A DNA stretch of 19,626 nt. Source: FEN-1322 sp041663425 (GTDB lineage Bacteria > Omnitrophota > Gorgyraeia > 2-01-FULL-45-10). Numbering within the stretch: position 1 is the first letter of the stretch; each line of letters opens with the position of its first letter. The notes beneath the pieces were generated by a model. It searched no databases, was not told the DNA's origin, and saw only the letters and a program-made list of their open reading frames with translations. The translations under genes and the position numbers were made by a program. The DNA is taken from contig JBAYMS010000031.1 in the NCBI GenBank assembly GCA_041663425.1, positions 1-19,626 on the forward strand, in the 5' to 3' direction. Of this stretch, positions 1 to 7,111 are shown piece by piece.

Positions 1-479
1 GCATTTACAGCGCCTGCTTTTTTTAGTCCTGTTGTTTTTGCTATAACAGTAACATTTGGATATTTATTGCTTTTTAGTATATCTTGGACTTTGCCGTCTT
101 TGAAGTGCTTGACGTAATGCGTCTCAACTGCGCGAAGATCCAGGGTTTTATTCAGCACCTCAAGTGTTCCGTCGGTAGAACCATCATCGACAACGATGAT
201 TTCAAATTTAGGATAGTTTAAGTTTATTGCCGACAGCACCGAGTCGTGTATCCAATCCTCCTCATTTCGAGCAGGTATTATTATGCTAACGGGCAGAGTA
301 AGTGAAGAAAAGTAGAGTAAGGAATAATCGTCGACAGTATTTTGCCTCCAGCGCCTCCTCTCTTCGGCAAGGCCTACTATTATCAAGAGTGTGTAATAGG
401 CTACCAGGACGAGAAAATATCCGAATAATATATAAAATGCAGGATTTACGATCTGATAGAATATTTCGCGTGTCATCAT
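1..479 (-). CDS. Family 2 glycosyltransferase, membrane-anchored (C-terminus beyond window)
   Basis: Processive-type GT-A glycosyltransferase, predicted to polymerise a surface polysaccharide from nucleotide-sugars at the inner membrane. The frame is open from the ATG at 479 to the window edge (about 159 codons). Residues 6-37 form a hydrophobic N-terminal membrane segment followed by a basic stretch (ERRRWR). The GT2 core starts near residue 62 with LPVSIIIPARNEE, then the nucleotide-sugar/metal motif VVDDGSTDGT (DDGS at 98-101), and ends in this window with KKAGAVN, matching the family's K-x-G-K-A-x-A-L-N acceptor-side motif. Two ATGs lie in tandem (479 and 476). The first overlaps the TGA of the upstream HEAT gene as ATGA, which suggests translational coupling. 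In E. coli the GT2 gene yaiP sits beside yaiO; here a YaiO-like gene is two genes upstream. Sugar specificity cannot be told, and the catalytic base and QxxRW-type motifs lie outside the window. Confidence 0.9.
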   Translation of the reverse strand, partial: MMTREIFYQIVNPAFYILFGYFLVLVAYYTLLIIVGLAEERRRWRQNTVDDYSLLYFSSLTLPVSIIIPARNEEDWIHDSVLSAINLNYPKFEIIVVDDGSTDGTLEVLNKTLDLRAVETHYVKHFKDGKVQDILKSNKYPNVTVIAKTTGLKKAGAVN

Positions 480-1540
480 TTCTCTCTTTTTCCGGATAGG
501 TCAAGCGCTTCAAGGCATATTTTTTTAGCCAACTCGTCGTTTCCTTCAAGTATTTTTGAAATATACGGCTGGGCAGCTTCTATATTATCTGCGATCGCCT
601 GTCTGATGCTGTCTAACACCATCAGCGATCCGTCATTTAATTGTTTGAATATTTCCGGTATGGCCTCTTTGCCAAATATCGCGGAAAGCGATTGCACCGA
701 GTGCATTCGCACAAGCCAACTATCATCTTTTAGATGTTTTTCAAGCAACTTTTTGCAGTCTTTGTCCTGCAGTTTAGCGAGAGACTCGCATGCGGCCGCC
801 CTCACATCAGGCGATGGGTCATCAGTTAGGCCTTCCACTTTTTTTACATATTGCTTTGACACTGATTTGGCAAGTAACTTTACCGCCCATAGGCGCACCT
901 CAGGATCTTCATCATCTGCGAATTTTATAACTTCATCGGATATGTTTGGACTTAGATTTTCGAGTATCGAAGCTGTTTTCCGTCTCATGGATGGCACAGC
1001 CTTCAGAAAGGACATCAGTATATTTACTGATTTCATGGTGCTTACCTGGCCTATTGCCAGTGCGGAAAAATATGAGATGTCTTCATCTCTACTAAATAGC
1101 GAGTCCTGCAGAGCTGCCAGAGTGGATTCGTCCTGTATGTATCCCAATGCAATTATAGCTTCGATCCTTTTCCATTTTTTTGATTTAGTTTTTATAAGTG
1201 ATTCGAGGGTCTTTACTTTACCGGCGGTTACGAAACATTCTTTGAATGATTGCTGCTCGGATTCATTAAAAAATACAGAATATCTTTGCCTGTTAGTAAG
1301 GACGTCCACGAAGTCTGTGGCAGTTGCGTTTGTTATAGATGGCACACAAACATTGGAAGTTTCAGATGACAGGATTAGCTTAAATAGATCACGTTTTATG
1401 CTGAGAAGCCTTTGAATGCGCTTTCTGGAACGCCAGCCCCTTATTACTATGTACAGGATAAGGATGGCGCTAAAAATCAGATATGCCGCTAACAAAAAAA
1501 TATCTATTTTAAATACTGTATCGGCGTGATAATTTACCAT
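476..1540 (-). CDS. Membrane-anchored HEAT-repeat protein
   Basis: 354-aa scaffold-type protein. One transmembrane helix (about residues 12-34) is followed at once by a basic cluster (RGWRSRKRIQR), so the C-terminal part should lie in the cytoplasm. From about residue 120 to the end there are tandem two-helix HEAT/PBS-lyase-type units, recognisable from repeated D-x-D/P-x-V-R-x-x-A-x-x-x-L patterns such as DDEDPEVRLWAVKLLAK and DDPSPDVRAAACESLAKL. No catalytic motif is seen. The ATG forms TAATG with the stop of the upstream YaiO-like gene, and its own TGA overlaps the glycosyltransferase start, so all three are probably translated together. Membrane HEAT proteins occurring with a GT2 enzyme and a YaiO barrel suggest a subunit or regulator of the polysaccharide synthase; that role is inferred from context only. 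Confidence 0.85.
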   Translation of the reverse strand: MVNYHADTVFKIDIFLLAAYLIFSAILILYIVIRGWRSRKRIQRLLSIKRDLFKLILSSETSNVCVPSITNATATDFVDVLTNRQRYSVFFNESEQQSFKECFVTAGKVKTLESLIKTKSKKWKRIEAIIALGYIQDESTLAALQDSLFSRDEDISYFSALAIGQVSTMKSVNILMSFLKAVPSMRRKTASILENLSPNISDEVIKFADDEDPEVRLWAVKLLAKSVSKQYVKKVEGLTDDPSPDVRAAACESLAKLQDKDCKKLLEKHLKDDSWLVRMHSVQSLSAIFGKEAIPEIFKQLNDGSLMVLDSIRQAIADNIEAAQPYISKILEGNDELAKKICLEALDLSGKREK

Positions 1541-2391
1541 TAAAATTTCACCGCAAGATCGTAATGCATTCCGTGTTTTTCAAATTTAGGCTCTTCCCTT
1601 CCGTAAATGTAGCCCACACGGCAGTTAATACCTTTATAAATTTTTATATTTGTGCCGACAAATAGTATATAACCTTTTTCTTTGGCAGCCGAGAGTCCGA
1701 ATATATCGTAAAGGCGCTCACCGAACGCTACGCCGCCGTATAGCTTCAGGAAGTCGGTTATCGCAAAAACACCTTTTACTGTACCAAAATTGGCCGCATC
1801 TCTCGATTCGATGCACGAAATGCCGTAATTTGCGCTTATATAATTGTCGCCAAAGTAGTATATGAGGCCGGGGTATATATTGTGGACGTCACCGGCCGTC
1901 CGGTAACATCTGTAATTATATCCAACCTGCCAAAATACGTTTTTTATAAGCTTGTGGCCATATTCAACTATTGACTGGAAATCGTAAGTATAATTTATAT
2001 TCCACCCAAAACCCGTCTCCATATGGACGTAGGAATCTTTGAGTGTTATATATGTTCCCCAGTTGGCGTTGTAGTCATTATCACCGAGGCGATCCATTTC
2101 CGTGACGAAAAAATACCCCTGGACATTTTCGTGAGTATATCCGAATGTGGTGGTGTTTTCGCTCCATCGGCCGGTTCTATTACCCTGTATAATTACGCTG
2201 GGCTCATAGTAGTAATCGAAGTACCACTGGTCTTTAGCTTTCACCTCTTCTTTTATGACTGTCATAGGAGGCGTTATGCGTCTTAGCATTCTTTCAGTCT
2301 CGCCCTGATCGGCGCTGAATGCATCAGACGGTAGAAATGCCAGGAGAAAGATTGCGGCTAAGGCAATGTTTTTAGCGTCTTTTCGGCTCAT
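1540..2391 (-). CDS. YaiO-family outer-membrane beta-barrel protein
   Basis: 283 aa, close to the size of E. coli YaiO (about 257 aa). The N-terminus is a Sec signal peptide: basic MSRKDAK, hydrophobic core IALAAIFLLAFL, and a probable cut after DAFS or DAFSA. The mature protein is rich in alternating aromatic strands with Tyr/Trp/Gly, including a GYNYRCYRTAGDVHNIYPG segment followed by YYFGDNYISANYG. It ends in a C-terminal Phe (AVKF), as expected for a barrel folded by BAM. It likely serves as an outer-membrane exit or anchoring protein for the polysaccharide made by the neighbouring GT2 enzyme (context inference). Its ATG overlaps the TGA of the response regulator by 4 bp (ATGA). No strong Shine-Dalgarno lies at the usual distance, so coupling to the upstream gene is probable. 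Confidence 0.8.
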   Translation of the reverse strand: MSRKDAKNIALAAIFLLAFLPSDAFSADQGETERMLRRITPPMTVIKEEVKAKDQWYFDYYYEPSVIIQGNRTGRWSENTTTFGYTHENVQGYFFVTEMDRLGDNDYNANWGTYITLKDSYVHMETGFGWNINYTYDFQSIVEYGHKLIKNVFWQVGYNYRCYRTAGDVHNIYPGLIYYFGDNYISANYGISCIESRDAANFGTVKGVFAITDFLKLYGGVAFGERLYDIFGLSAAKEKGYILFVGTNIKIYKGINCRVGYIYGREEPKFEKHGMHYDLAVKF

Positions 2392-2786
2392 TTGTCTGCT
2401 TGACGTCCTTTAAATCCTCCGGAGATCTCGATAGCGGAAGTTATGTTTTGTATCTCTTTTTGCAAGTCGCTTGTCTTGACTATAAAACCGGAGGCGTTTA
2501 ATTTGTTTGCAATTTTGAACCTTTCTTCATTAGAAAATGCCGTAATGATAAATACCGGTATACTGCTGTTCGTTTTTCGTATTTGTTTCAGGACGTCTAT
2601 CCCATCCATTCCCGGCATGAGAATATCCAGAAGTACTGCTGATGGCTTTTCATTTTTAAATTTTTCCAGCGCTTCATTCCCGTCCATTGCGGTTACTACG
2701 GAATAATTATTTGCTTCGAGCCTCAGGCGCAGCATTTCCAAAAAATCCACTTCATCATCAACTATAAGTATTTTCTGTTTTGCCAT
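2388..2786 (-). CDS. Receiver-only (CheY-like) response regulator
   Basis: 132 aa, a single REC domain with no DNA-binding or enzymatic output. Key positions are all present: acidic pair D10/D11 (ILIVDDE), phosphoacceptor D54 (VLLDILMPGMDG), T82 (FIITAF) and K104 (GFIVK). Only about 20 residues follow the fold. An AGGAG Shine-Dalgarno at 2794-2798 lies inside the last codons of the kinase gene, 7 nt from the ATG, and the gap to the kinase stop is only 3 bp. The kinase is therefore the probable phosphodonor. With no output domain it must act by protein contact, plausibly on the YaiO/HEAT/GT2 module that follows it (inference) or as a phosphorelay shuttle. Confidence 0.93.
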   Translation of the reverse strand: MAKQKILIVDDEVDFLEMLRLRLEANNYSVVTAMDGNEALEKFKNEKPSAVLLDILMPGMDGIDVLKQIRKTNSSIPVFIITAFSNEERFKIANKLNASGFIVKTSDLQKEIQNITSAIEISGGFKGRQADK

Positions 2787-2789
2787 ACG

Positions 2790-4835
2790 CTATCTCCTCT
2801 TTTTAGGCAGTGTGAAAGTGATTTTAGTTCCCTTTTCAACTTCGCTTTCAGCCCAGATCAGGCCCTTGTGGGCAGATATGATGCCTTTGGCTATCGCCAG
2901 CCCCAACCCGGTGCCTTTTTCTCCGGGGCCGTTGACCCTGCCAAATTGCTGAAATTTTTCAAATAACTTAGGAAGGTTTTCGACGCTTATGCCGACGCCT
3001 GTGTCTGAAACTGAAATCTCTGCGCTGTCGTTTGTGTATTCAAGAGAGATGCTTATGGAACCTTTTTCGGTAAATTTCAGGGAGTTGGCCATTAGATTGG
3101 TAAGCACCTGTATAATACCATCGGGGTCAGCCTCAACAAAAGCAGCGGTTTTTGGGAGAATGGCTCTTACCTCCAGGCTCTTATCTTTTATCTTTGTTTC
3201 GAATGAAGAAATGACCTGTCCGATAATTATAACCAAATCTATGTTTTCTATTTTTAGCGCTACTTTCCCGGATTCGATTCTGGAGATGTCAAGTAAGGAA
3301 TTAATTATACGGGATAGCCTGTCTATGTTATTTTTCGATACTGTCAATATCCTGGCTTGCTGGTCGTTTATGGGCCCAGGTATTTTATCCAGGATAAGAC
3401 TTACGCCTTCTTTGGTTATGGATAGCGGCGTTCTCAGTTCGTGTGAAACGGTGCCTATGAAATCGTCTTTCAGTTTCTCTATGCGTTTGCGTTCTGTTAT
3501 GTCGCGCATCACTCCTACTATGAATTTCTCACCGTTGTCATCGACATACAAAGCTTTTTTTGTGGCCACCGTATGCACTTTCCCAGAGGCATCAGTTATC
3601 TCTTCTTCATTTATATTTTCCACTCCGGTATTTAATACTGCTTCATCTTTTTGCAAAAATATTTCAACCTGGTTTTTTGGGAAAAAACCATAGTCAGTTT
3701 TTCCCACTACATCTTTTGCTGAATAGCCTACGAAGGAGCAGTAAGCATCGTTGACCAGCAATAAATGGTGCTGTCTGTCCTTGACGAATATCGGATCGGC
3801 AACTGAATTTATTATCCTATGCAAATAATCCCGCGATTTACGCAGATCCTCTTCAAGCTGTTTGCGTATAGTGATGTCTTCAAAGCTCTCTATTACTCCC
3901 ACGATCCTGCCCTTCAGGTCTTTGACGTAATCGATATTTTTAAGTATTGTCAATGTTCTGCCGTCTTTAGTTTTGATATGGCATTCCTGCCCTGTCACAG
4001 GTTTTGGAAGTATATTTTTAAATATGCTATTTTCGGTTTTGCATGGCAGATCAGTGAATATCCCGCACGTTTTTCCGACGAGCTCCTCCTGGGAATAGCC
4101 TGTCAGGTCGGCGGCTTTATCATTCCAGGTCGTAATGTGAAGATCCGTATCGAGGGTTAATATCGCGCTTGGTGTTATCCTAAAGAGCAGCTCCGCCTGT
4201 TCTTTTGCGTGGCGCAGGAGGTCTTCGCTCATCTTTCGTTCAGTAATGTCGCGGGCTATGGTTGATGCTCCGATTATCTCTCCGCCAGTATCGCGTATGG
4301 GCGATATCGTGAGAGAGACGTTTATCAACTCCCCATTTTTTTTCTTACGAGTAGTTTCGTAATGAGTGACAGACTCTCCGCGGCTTATTTTTTCGATAAG
4401 GCGCAATGTCTCGTCAGCGTATTCGGGCGGGGCGAGGACGGAAACAGCCCGCCCCTTTACTTCGTTTATTGTATAGCCGTATAATTTTTCGGCTCCCTTG
4501 TTCCATGTTAAAATTTCACCATTTAAACTTTTACCTATTATAGCATCGTCTGAAGACTCAACTATGGCAGCGAGTTTCCGCGTCTGGCTTTCAGCTTCCT
4601 GTCTATCCAATATCTCCGCAGCCATGGGCTTGAATGTGAGAAAATATAGTATTGTGTATGCGAACAGGACTAGCAGCAGGCTATCGACTATGGATTCATA
4701 CACAGGTGGCAGTGCGAGGAAATTGGTTAATATGTTGATAGAGAAATTTAAAGCGAAAACAGTTATAAGTAGCGTTAGAAACAACCCTGCAGCGGTATGG
4801 CGCATTTTTTTGACGTAAATGCTATTTTTTGTCAT
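2790..4835 (-). CDS. Membrane sensor histidine kinase with three PAS domains
   Basis: 681 aa. Two transmembrane helices (about residues 14-38 and 48-68) enclose only a short outside loop, so sensing is probably cytoplasmic or within the membrane. Three PAS/PAC units follow (about 85-200, 212-325 and 335-450), each closing with a D-I-T-x-R/E-K type PAC end. The HisKA domain has the H-box VSHELRTPLS with phospho-His H465. The HATPase_c domain shows the N-box near 580-588 (N584), G1 as DTGVGI (D611) and G2 as EKGTGLGLA (639-647). There is no receiver domain in the protein; the separate REC gene follows 3 bp later. It begins 9 bp after the ferritin-like gene's stop codon with only a weak ribosome-binding site. 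The signal cannot be deduced, because no heme, flavin or other cofactor signature is obvious in the PAS domains. Confidence 0.95.
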   Translation of the reverse strand: MTKNSIYVKKMRHTAAGLFLTLLITVFALNFSINILTNFLALPPVYESIVDSLLLVLFAYTILYFLTFKPMAAEILDRQEAESQTRKLAAIVESSDDAIIGKSLNGEILTWNKGAEKLYGYTINEVKGRAVSVLAPPEYADETLRLIEKISRGESVTHYETTRKKKNGELINVSLTISPIRDTGGEIIGASTIARDITERKMSEDLLRHAKEQAELLFRITPSAILTLDTDLHITTWNDKAADLTGYSQEELVGKTCGIFTDLPCKTENSIFKNILPKPVTGQECHIKTKDGRTLTILKNIDYVKDLKGRIVGVIESFEDITIRKQLEEDLRKSRDYLHRIINSVADPIFVKDRQHHLLLVNDAYCSFVGYSAKDVVGKTDYGFFPKNQVEIFLQKDEAVLNTGVENINEEEITDASGKVHTVATKKALYVDDNGEKFIVGVMRDITERKRIEKLKDDFIGTVSHELRTPLSITKEGVSLILDKIPGPINDQQARILTVSKNNIDRLSRIINSLLDISRIESGKVALKIENIDLVIIIGQVISSFETKIKDKSLEVRAILPKTAAFVEADPDGIIQVLTNLMANSLKFTEKGSISISLEYTNDSAEISVSDTGVGISVENLPKLFEKFQQFGRVNGPGEKGTGLGLAIAKGIISAHKGLIWAESEVEKGTKITFTLPKKRR

Positions 4836-4844
4836 GCAGTTTTA

Positions 4845-5327
4845 TTATTTTTGTCCGTACTTTTCGCGTAATTCGTTTAAATAAAGCAAATGCTTCTTTT
4901 CTTCTTCTATAAGCTCCTGGATTTTTTCTGTATGGTACGGATTCATATATTTCAATAATTCATTAAAGAAAAGTATGGCGTCTTTTTCAAAACTGATCCC
5001 ATATGTCAGGGCGACTATAGGACCACGTATGTTTTCTGTAAACCATTTTGCTGTAACCTGGTTATAAAGAATGTCGCTTACAATAGCGTTCATATATGCG
5101 GCAAGCTCGCCTGGATACGATTCGGTCGTTTCGGATTCCTCCAGACTTGATTTTATTTCAGAAAATTTTTGTATGTGTGTTTCTTCCCAGTCTCTCAGCC
5201 GCGAAAATAACTCTTTTAAGTCTTTTTCAGCAAATTTCTCAGCTGCGTAACCATAGAAATCGCGGCGTTTGCGCTCTTTCTCTATACCCATGTCTATCAC
5301 TTCCGCTGCGTTAAATACATTAGGCAT
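4845..5327 (-). CDS. Ferritin-like / rubrerythrin-type diiron protein
   Basis: 160 aa from the chosen ATG at 5327. Predicted four-helix bundle with two E/ExxH half-sites. The first helix pair carries E18 (KERKRRDFY) and E48-x-x-H51 (WEETH); the second carries E114 (ISFEKDAILFF) and E143-x-x-H146 (EEEKKH). This is the ferritin-like (COG1633) diiron ligand pattern. The rubredoxin domain of full rubrerythrins is absent. Such proteins reduce peroxide or handle iron in anaerobes; which applies here is not shown. The longer frame starting at 5360 is rejected because it would overlap the PFK gene and lacks a ribosome-binding site, whereas 5327 has a perfect Shine-Dalgarno. Only 10 bp separate it from PFK upstream and 9 bp from the kinase downstream. 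Confidence 0.85.
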   Translation of the reverse strand: MPNVFNAAEVIDMGIEKERKRRDFYGYAAEKFAEKDLKELFSRLRDWEETHIQKFSEIKSSLEESETTESYPGELAAYMNAIVSDILYNQVTAKWFTENIRGPIVALTYGISFEKDAILFFNELLKYMNPYHTEKIQELIEEEKKHLLYLNELREKYGQK

Positions 5328-5333
5328 AAGTTT

Positions 5334-5339
5334 CTCCTT
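5334..5339 (-). promoter_or_regulatory. Shine-Dalgarno that fixes the ferritin-like gene start
   Basis: AAGGAG on the minus strand, 6 nt from the ATG at 5327 and overlapping the PFK stop codon (TAAGGAG). It decides the start at 5327 over the in-frame upstream GTG/ATG choice at 5360 and implies coupling with PFK termination. Confidence 0.8.
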
Positions 5340-6441
5340 AACGTAATTTTTTATCACCAAAAGAAGTGTCTAGCGATCTGGCTGACGCTATCAGTGGATG
5401 GTCTAACGGGATCTTCTTAATACCGCCGGACACTTCTTTTAATGAAACTTCAACAACACCCTGCTTTTGAATGGCTGCCATATGGCCAAAATGACGTTTC
5501 TGGAACATGTCGGCAGCTTTAGTGCCGAGACGTGTCGCCAGGACCCGGTCAAATGGTGTGGGTGAGCCTCCGCGCTGGAGATGGCCCATTACGACAGCGC
5601 GTGTTTCGATCCCGGTAATGTCCTCGATCTGTTTTCCCAGAATAAAACCTACACCGCCTAAACGTATCGGGTCGGAGCTTTCTTTTACTATGCGCTGGAC
5701 GACCACTTCTCCGCCTTTTGGTTTGGCGCCCTCCGCCACTACTACGATGCTGAATTTCTTGCCGTGCTTGTTTCTGTCCCTCACTTTTTGTGCGATAGCC
5801 TCTATGTCATAAGGTATCTCAGGGATAAGTATTATGTCGCCGCCGCCCGCGATACCGGAGTGTAGGGCTATCCATCCTGCATTATGCCCCATGACCTCTA
5901 CCACCATGACCCTGTGGTGCGATTGAGCGGTTGTGTGCAGCCTGTCGATTCCTTCGGTGGCTATTGTTACAGCTGAATCAAATCCAAATGTTATATCTGT
6001 GCCCATTATATCATTGTCGATAGTCTTTGGCACTCCGACTACAGGCACGCCATCTTTGAATAGCTTGTAAGCTATGCCCAGGGTCCCGTCGCCTCCTATT
6101 ACTACGAGGCAGTCGAGATCCATTTGTTTGAGGTTGTCCAGCGCTGTCCCGGACATATCCTTAAATGTAAGCTTATCACCTTGTTTTATTGCATATCTGT
6201 AGGGGTTCGCCTTTTTAGATGTGCCCAGTATTGTTCCGCCGATAGTTAAAATGCCCGACAGTTCGCTGATCTCGAGCCTGCGGTACTTATTGTTTACCAG
6301 TCCCTCATAGCCGTCTTCTATGCCTATTATCTCTGCGTCGTCTTCAATCATGGCTTTTCTTGCGACTGCGCGTATTACCGCATTGATACCGGGGCAGTCA
6401 CCGCCGCCGGTTAATATTCCCAATCGTTTTCTATTGCTCAT
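5338..6441 (-). CDS. pfkA: 6-phosphofructokinase, probably ATP-dependent (mixed-substrate 'group III' type)
   Basis: 367 aa. Phosphorylates fructose 6-phosphate to the 1,6-bisphosphate in cytoplasmic glycolysis. Motifs in order: GILTGGGDCPGINAVIR (8-24), IGGDGT (115-120), VPKTIDND (137-144, with catalytic D142), MGHNAGWIA (184-192), PEIPYD, and MGHLQRGGSP (285-294). The residue equivalent to E. coli position 104 is Gly (G119), the ATP-type signature, while that equivalent to position 124 is Lys (K139), normally the pyrophosphate-type signature. The Gly/Lys pair occurs in group III enzymes such as the ATP-dependent Streptomyces PFK, so ATP use is the best guess. At 367 aa it is longer than E. 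coli PfkA (320) and fits that group. An AAGGA box (6448-6452) stands 6 nt before the ATG. It follows the DUF3786 gene by 15 bp and is followed by the ferritin-like gene after 10 bp. Confidence 0.95.
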   Translation of the reverse strand: MSNRKRLGILTGGGDCPGINAVIRAVARKAMIEDDAEIIGIEDGYEGLVNNKYRRLEISELSGILTIGGTILGTSKKANPYRYAIKQGDKLTFKDMSGTALDNLKQMDLDCLVVIGGDGTLGIAYKLFKDGVPVVGVPKTIDNDIMGTDITFGFDSAVTIATEGIDRLHTTAQSHHRVMVVEVMGHNAGWIALHSGIAGGGDIILIPEIPYDIEAIAQKVRDRNKHGKKFSIVVVAEGAKPKGGEVVVQRIVKESSDPIRLGGVGFILGKQIEDITGIETRAVVMGHLQRGGSPTPFDRVLATRLGTKAADMFQKRHFGHMAAIQKQGVVEVSLKEVSGGIKKIPLDHPLIASARSLDTSFGDKKLR

Positions 6442-6456
6442 TTTGTATCCTTTTCA

Positions 6457-7017
6457 TTATAGTGAATGAACTAGCATTTCTGTGAGGACTATCGTATCCT
6501 CTGTGCAGAGAATGTCCGAAATATTTTTATCAAATAATATATTGGCGTCCGGGCCGAACTCTTCATCGGATTTTGACATTGTTATCAGTATCGATATTTC
6601 TTTAAAAGGATGGATGATAATACTGACGTCGCTTTTGTCTCCCGTTTCACCCGGCATCCGGTGTAAAACAATTTTTAACATATCTGGATTGGAGCCGTAT
6701 TTTTTAATTATGCGGTCGATGGTCCTCTTTTTAAATGCGGGATAATATCCTTCACCGCCTTCCAGTTCTTTAAAATCGAGCCATTCGCCTGTCTGTTGTG
6801 GAAGTTGTCCTGAGTTAAGTTTTTTTGCAAGGTAATGCAGTAATAGTATTGATACGTAGTCTTTTGCCGGAGAGCTGGGCGATTTGGAATAGATGGTTTT
6901 GTTTCCGGAGTCAATGGTGTAGGTGTCGGAAAGCAGTTTGAGTTTAACCTGCTTGCTGTCTTTAGTCAGTGCGGAAATTGCATTCCACGCCTTTTCAAGC
7001 GCCTGCTGGTAAGCCAT
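6457..7017 (-). CDS. DUF3786-type protein of unknown function
   Basis: 186 aa from the ATG at 7017, sequence beginning MAYQQALEKAWNAIS. The pattern fits DUF3786: an early W, a Y-T-I-D segment, DYVSILLLHYLAKKL, GEWLDFKELEGGEGYYPAFKKR, and a late PDANILFDKNISD-x(n)-EDTIVLTEMLVHSL end. That family is often found in anaerobes but its biochemical role is not established, and none is claimed here. The frame is open further upstream to an ATG at 7113, but that would add 32 atypical residues (basic, Cys/Phe-rich) and overlap the divergent helicase start. The 7017 start sits 7 nt from a TATAAT box and has no Shine-Dalgarno, consistent with leaderless translation. First gene of the leftward eight-gene string; PFK follows after 15 bp. 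Confidence 0.75.
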   Translation of the reverse strand: MAYQQALEKAWNAISALTKDSKQVKLKLLSDTYTIDSGNKTIYSKSPSSPAKDYVSILLLHYLAKKLNSGQLPQQTGEWLDFKELEGGEGYYPAFKKRTIDRIIKKYGSNPDMLKIVLHRMPGETGDKSDVSIIIHPFKEISILITMSKSDEEFGPDANILFDKNISDILCTEDTIVLTEMLVHSL

Positions 7018-7024
7018 GAAATGT

Positions 7025-7055
7025 ATTATACTATATCTTCTGCAAAATAGTGCAA
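7025..7055 (-). promoter_or_regulatory. Predicted leaderless promoter of the leftward operon
   Basis: On the minus strand a perfect TATAAT occupies 7030-7025, with a weak candidate -35 (TTGCAC, 7055-7050) at a long 19-bp spacing. Exactly 7 nt (ACATTTC) separate the -10 box from the ATG at 7017, so the predicted +1 falls on or next to the start codon. No Shine-Dalgarno is present. The AT-rich context means a chance TATAAT is possible. Confidence 0.5.
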
Positions 7056-7075
7056 AATTTTCATTTCGATTTGCC

Positions 7076-7104
7076 TTGTGAGCCATAAAGATTTTCGCTA
7101 TAAT
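7076..7104 (+). promoter_or_regulatory. Predicted leaderless promoter of the helicase gene
   Basis: -35 TTGTGA (7076-7081; 4 of 6 consensus bases) and a perfect -10 TATAAT (7099-7104) with the ideal 17-bp spacing. Seven nt (AAACGGC) separate the -10 from the ATG at 7112, so the predicted transcript would begin at or beside the A of ATG. No Shine-Dalgarno is present. The geometry mirrors the divergent promoter on the other strand. Confidence 0.6.
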
Positions 7105-7111
7105 AAACGGC

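Noticed and set aside
606..1415. 269-codon plus-strand open frame opposite the HEAT gene
   Set aside because: It is the antisense shadow of a well-supported HEAT-repeat gene; the translation is Ser-rich with no recognisable fold or ribosome-binding site.
2989..3693. 234-codon plus-strand open frame opposite the histidine kinase
   Set aside because: Antisense to the HisKA/ATPase and third PAS region, whose motifs are intact; no family features of its own.
5328..5360. Longer start at 5360 for the ferritin-like protein
   Set aside because: It would overlap the PFK gene by 23 bp without a ribosome-binding site, while 5327 has AAGGAG at 6 nt and matches the usual family N-terminus.
5338..6441. 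Annotation of the PFK as pyrophosphate-dependent because of PKTIDND
   Set aside because: The GGDGT motif has Gly, not the Asp of GGDDT typical of PPi enzymes; the Gly/Lys pair is known in ATP-dependent group III members.
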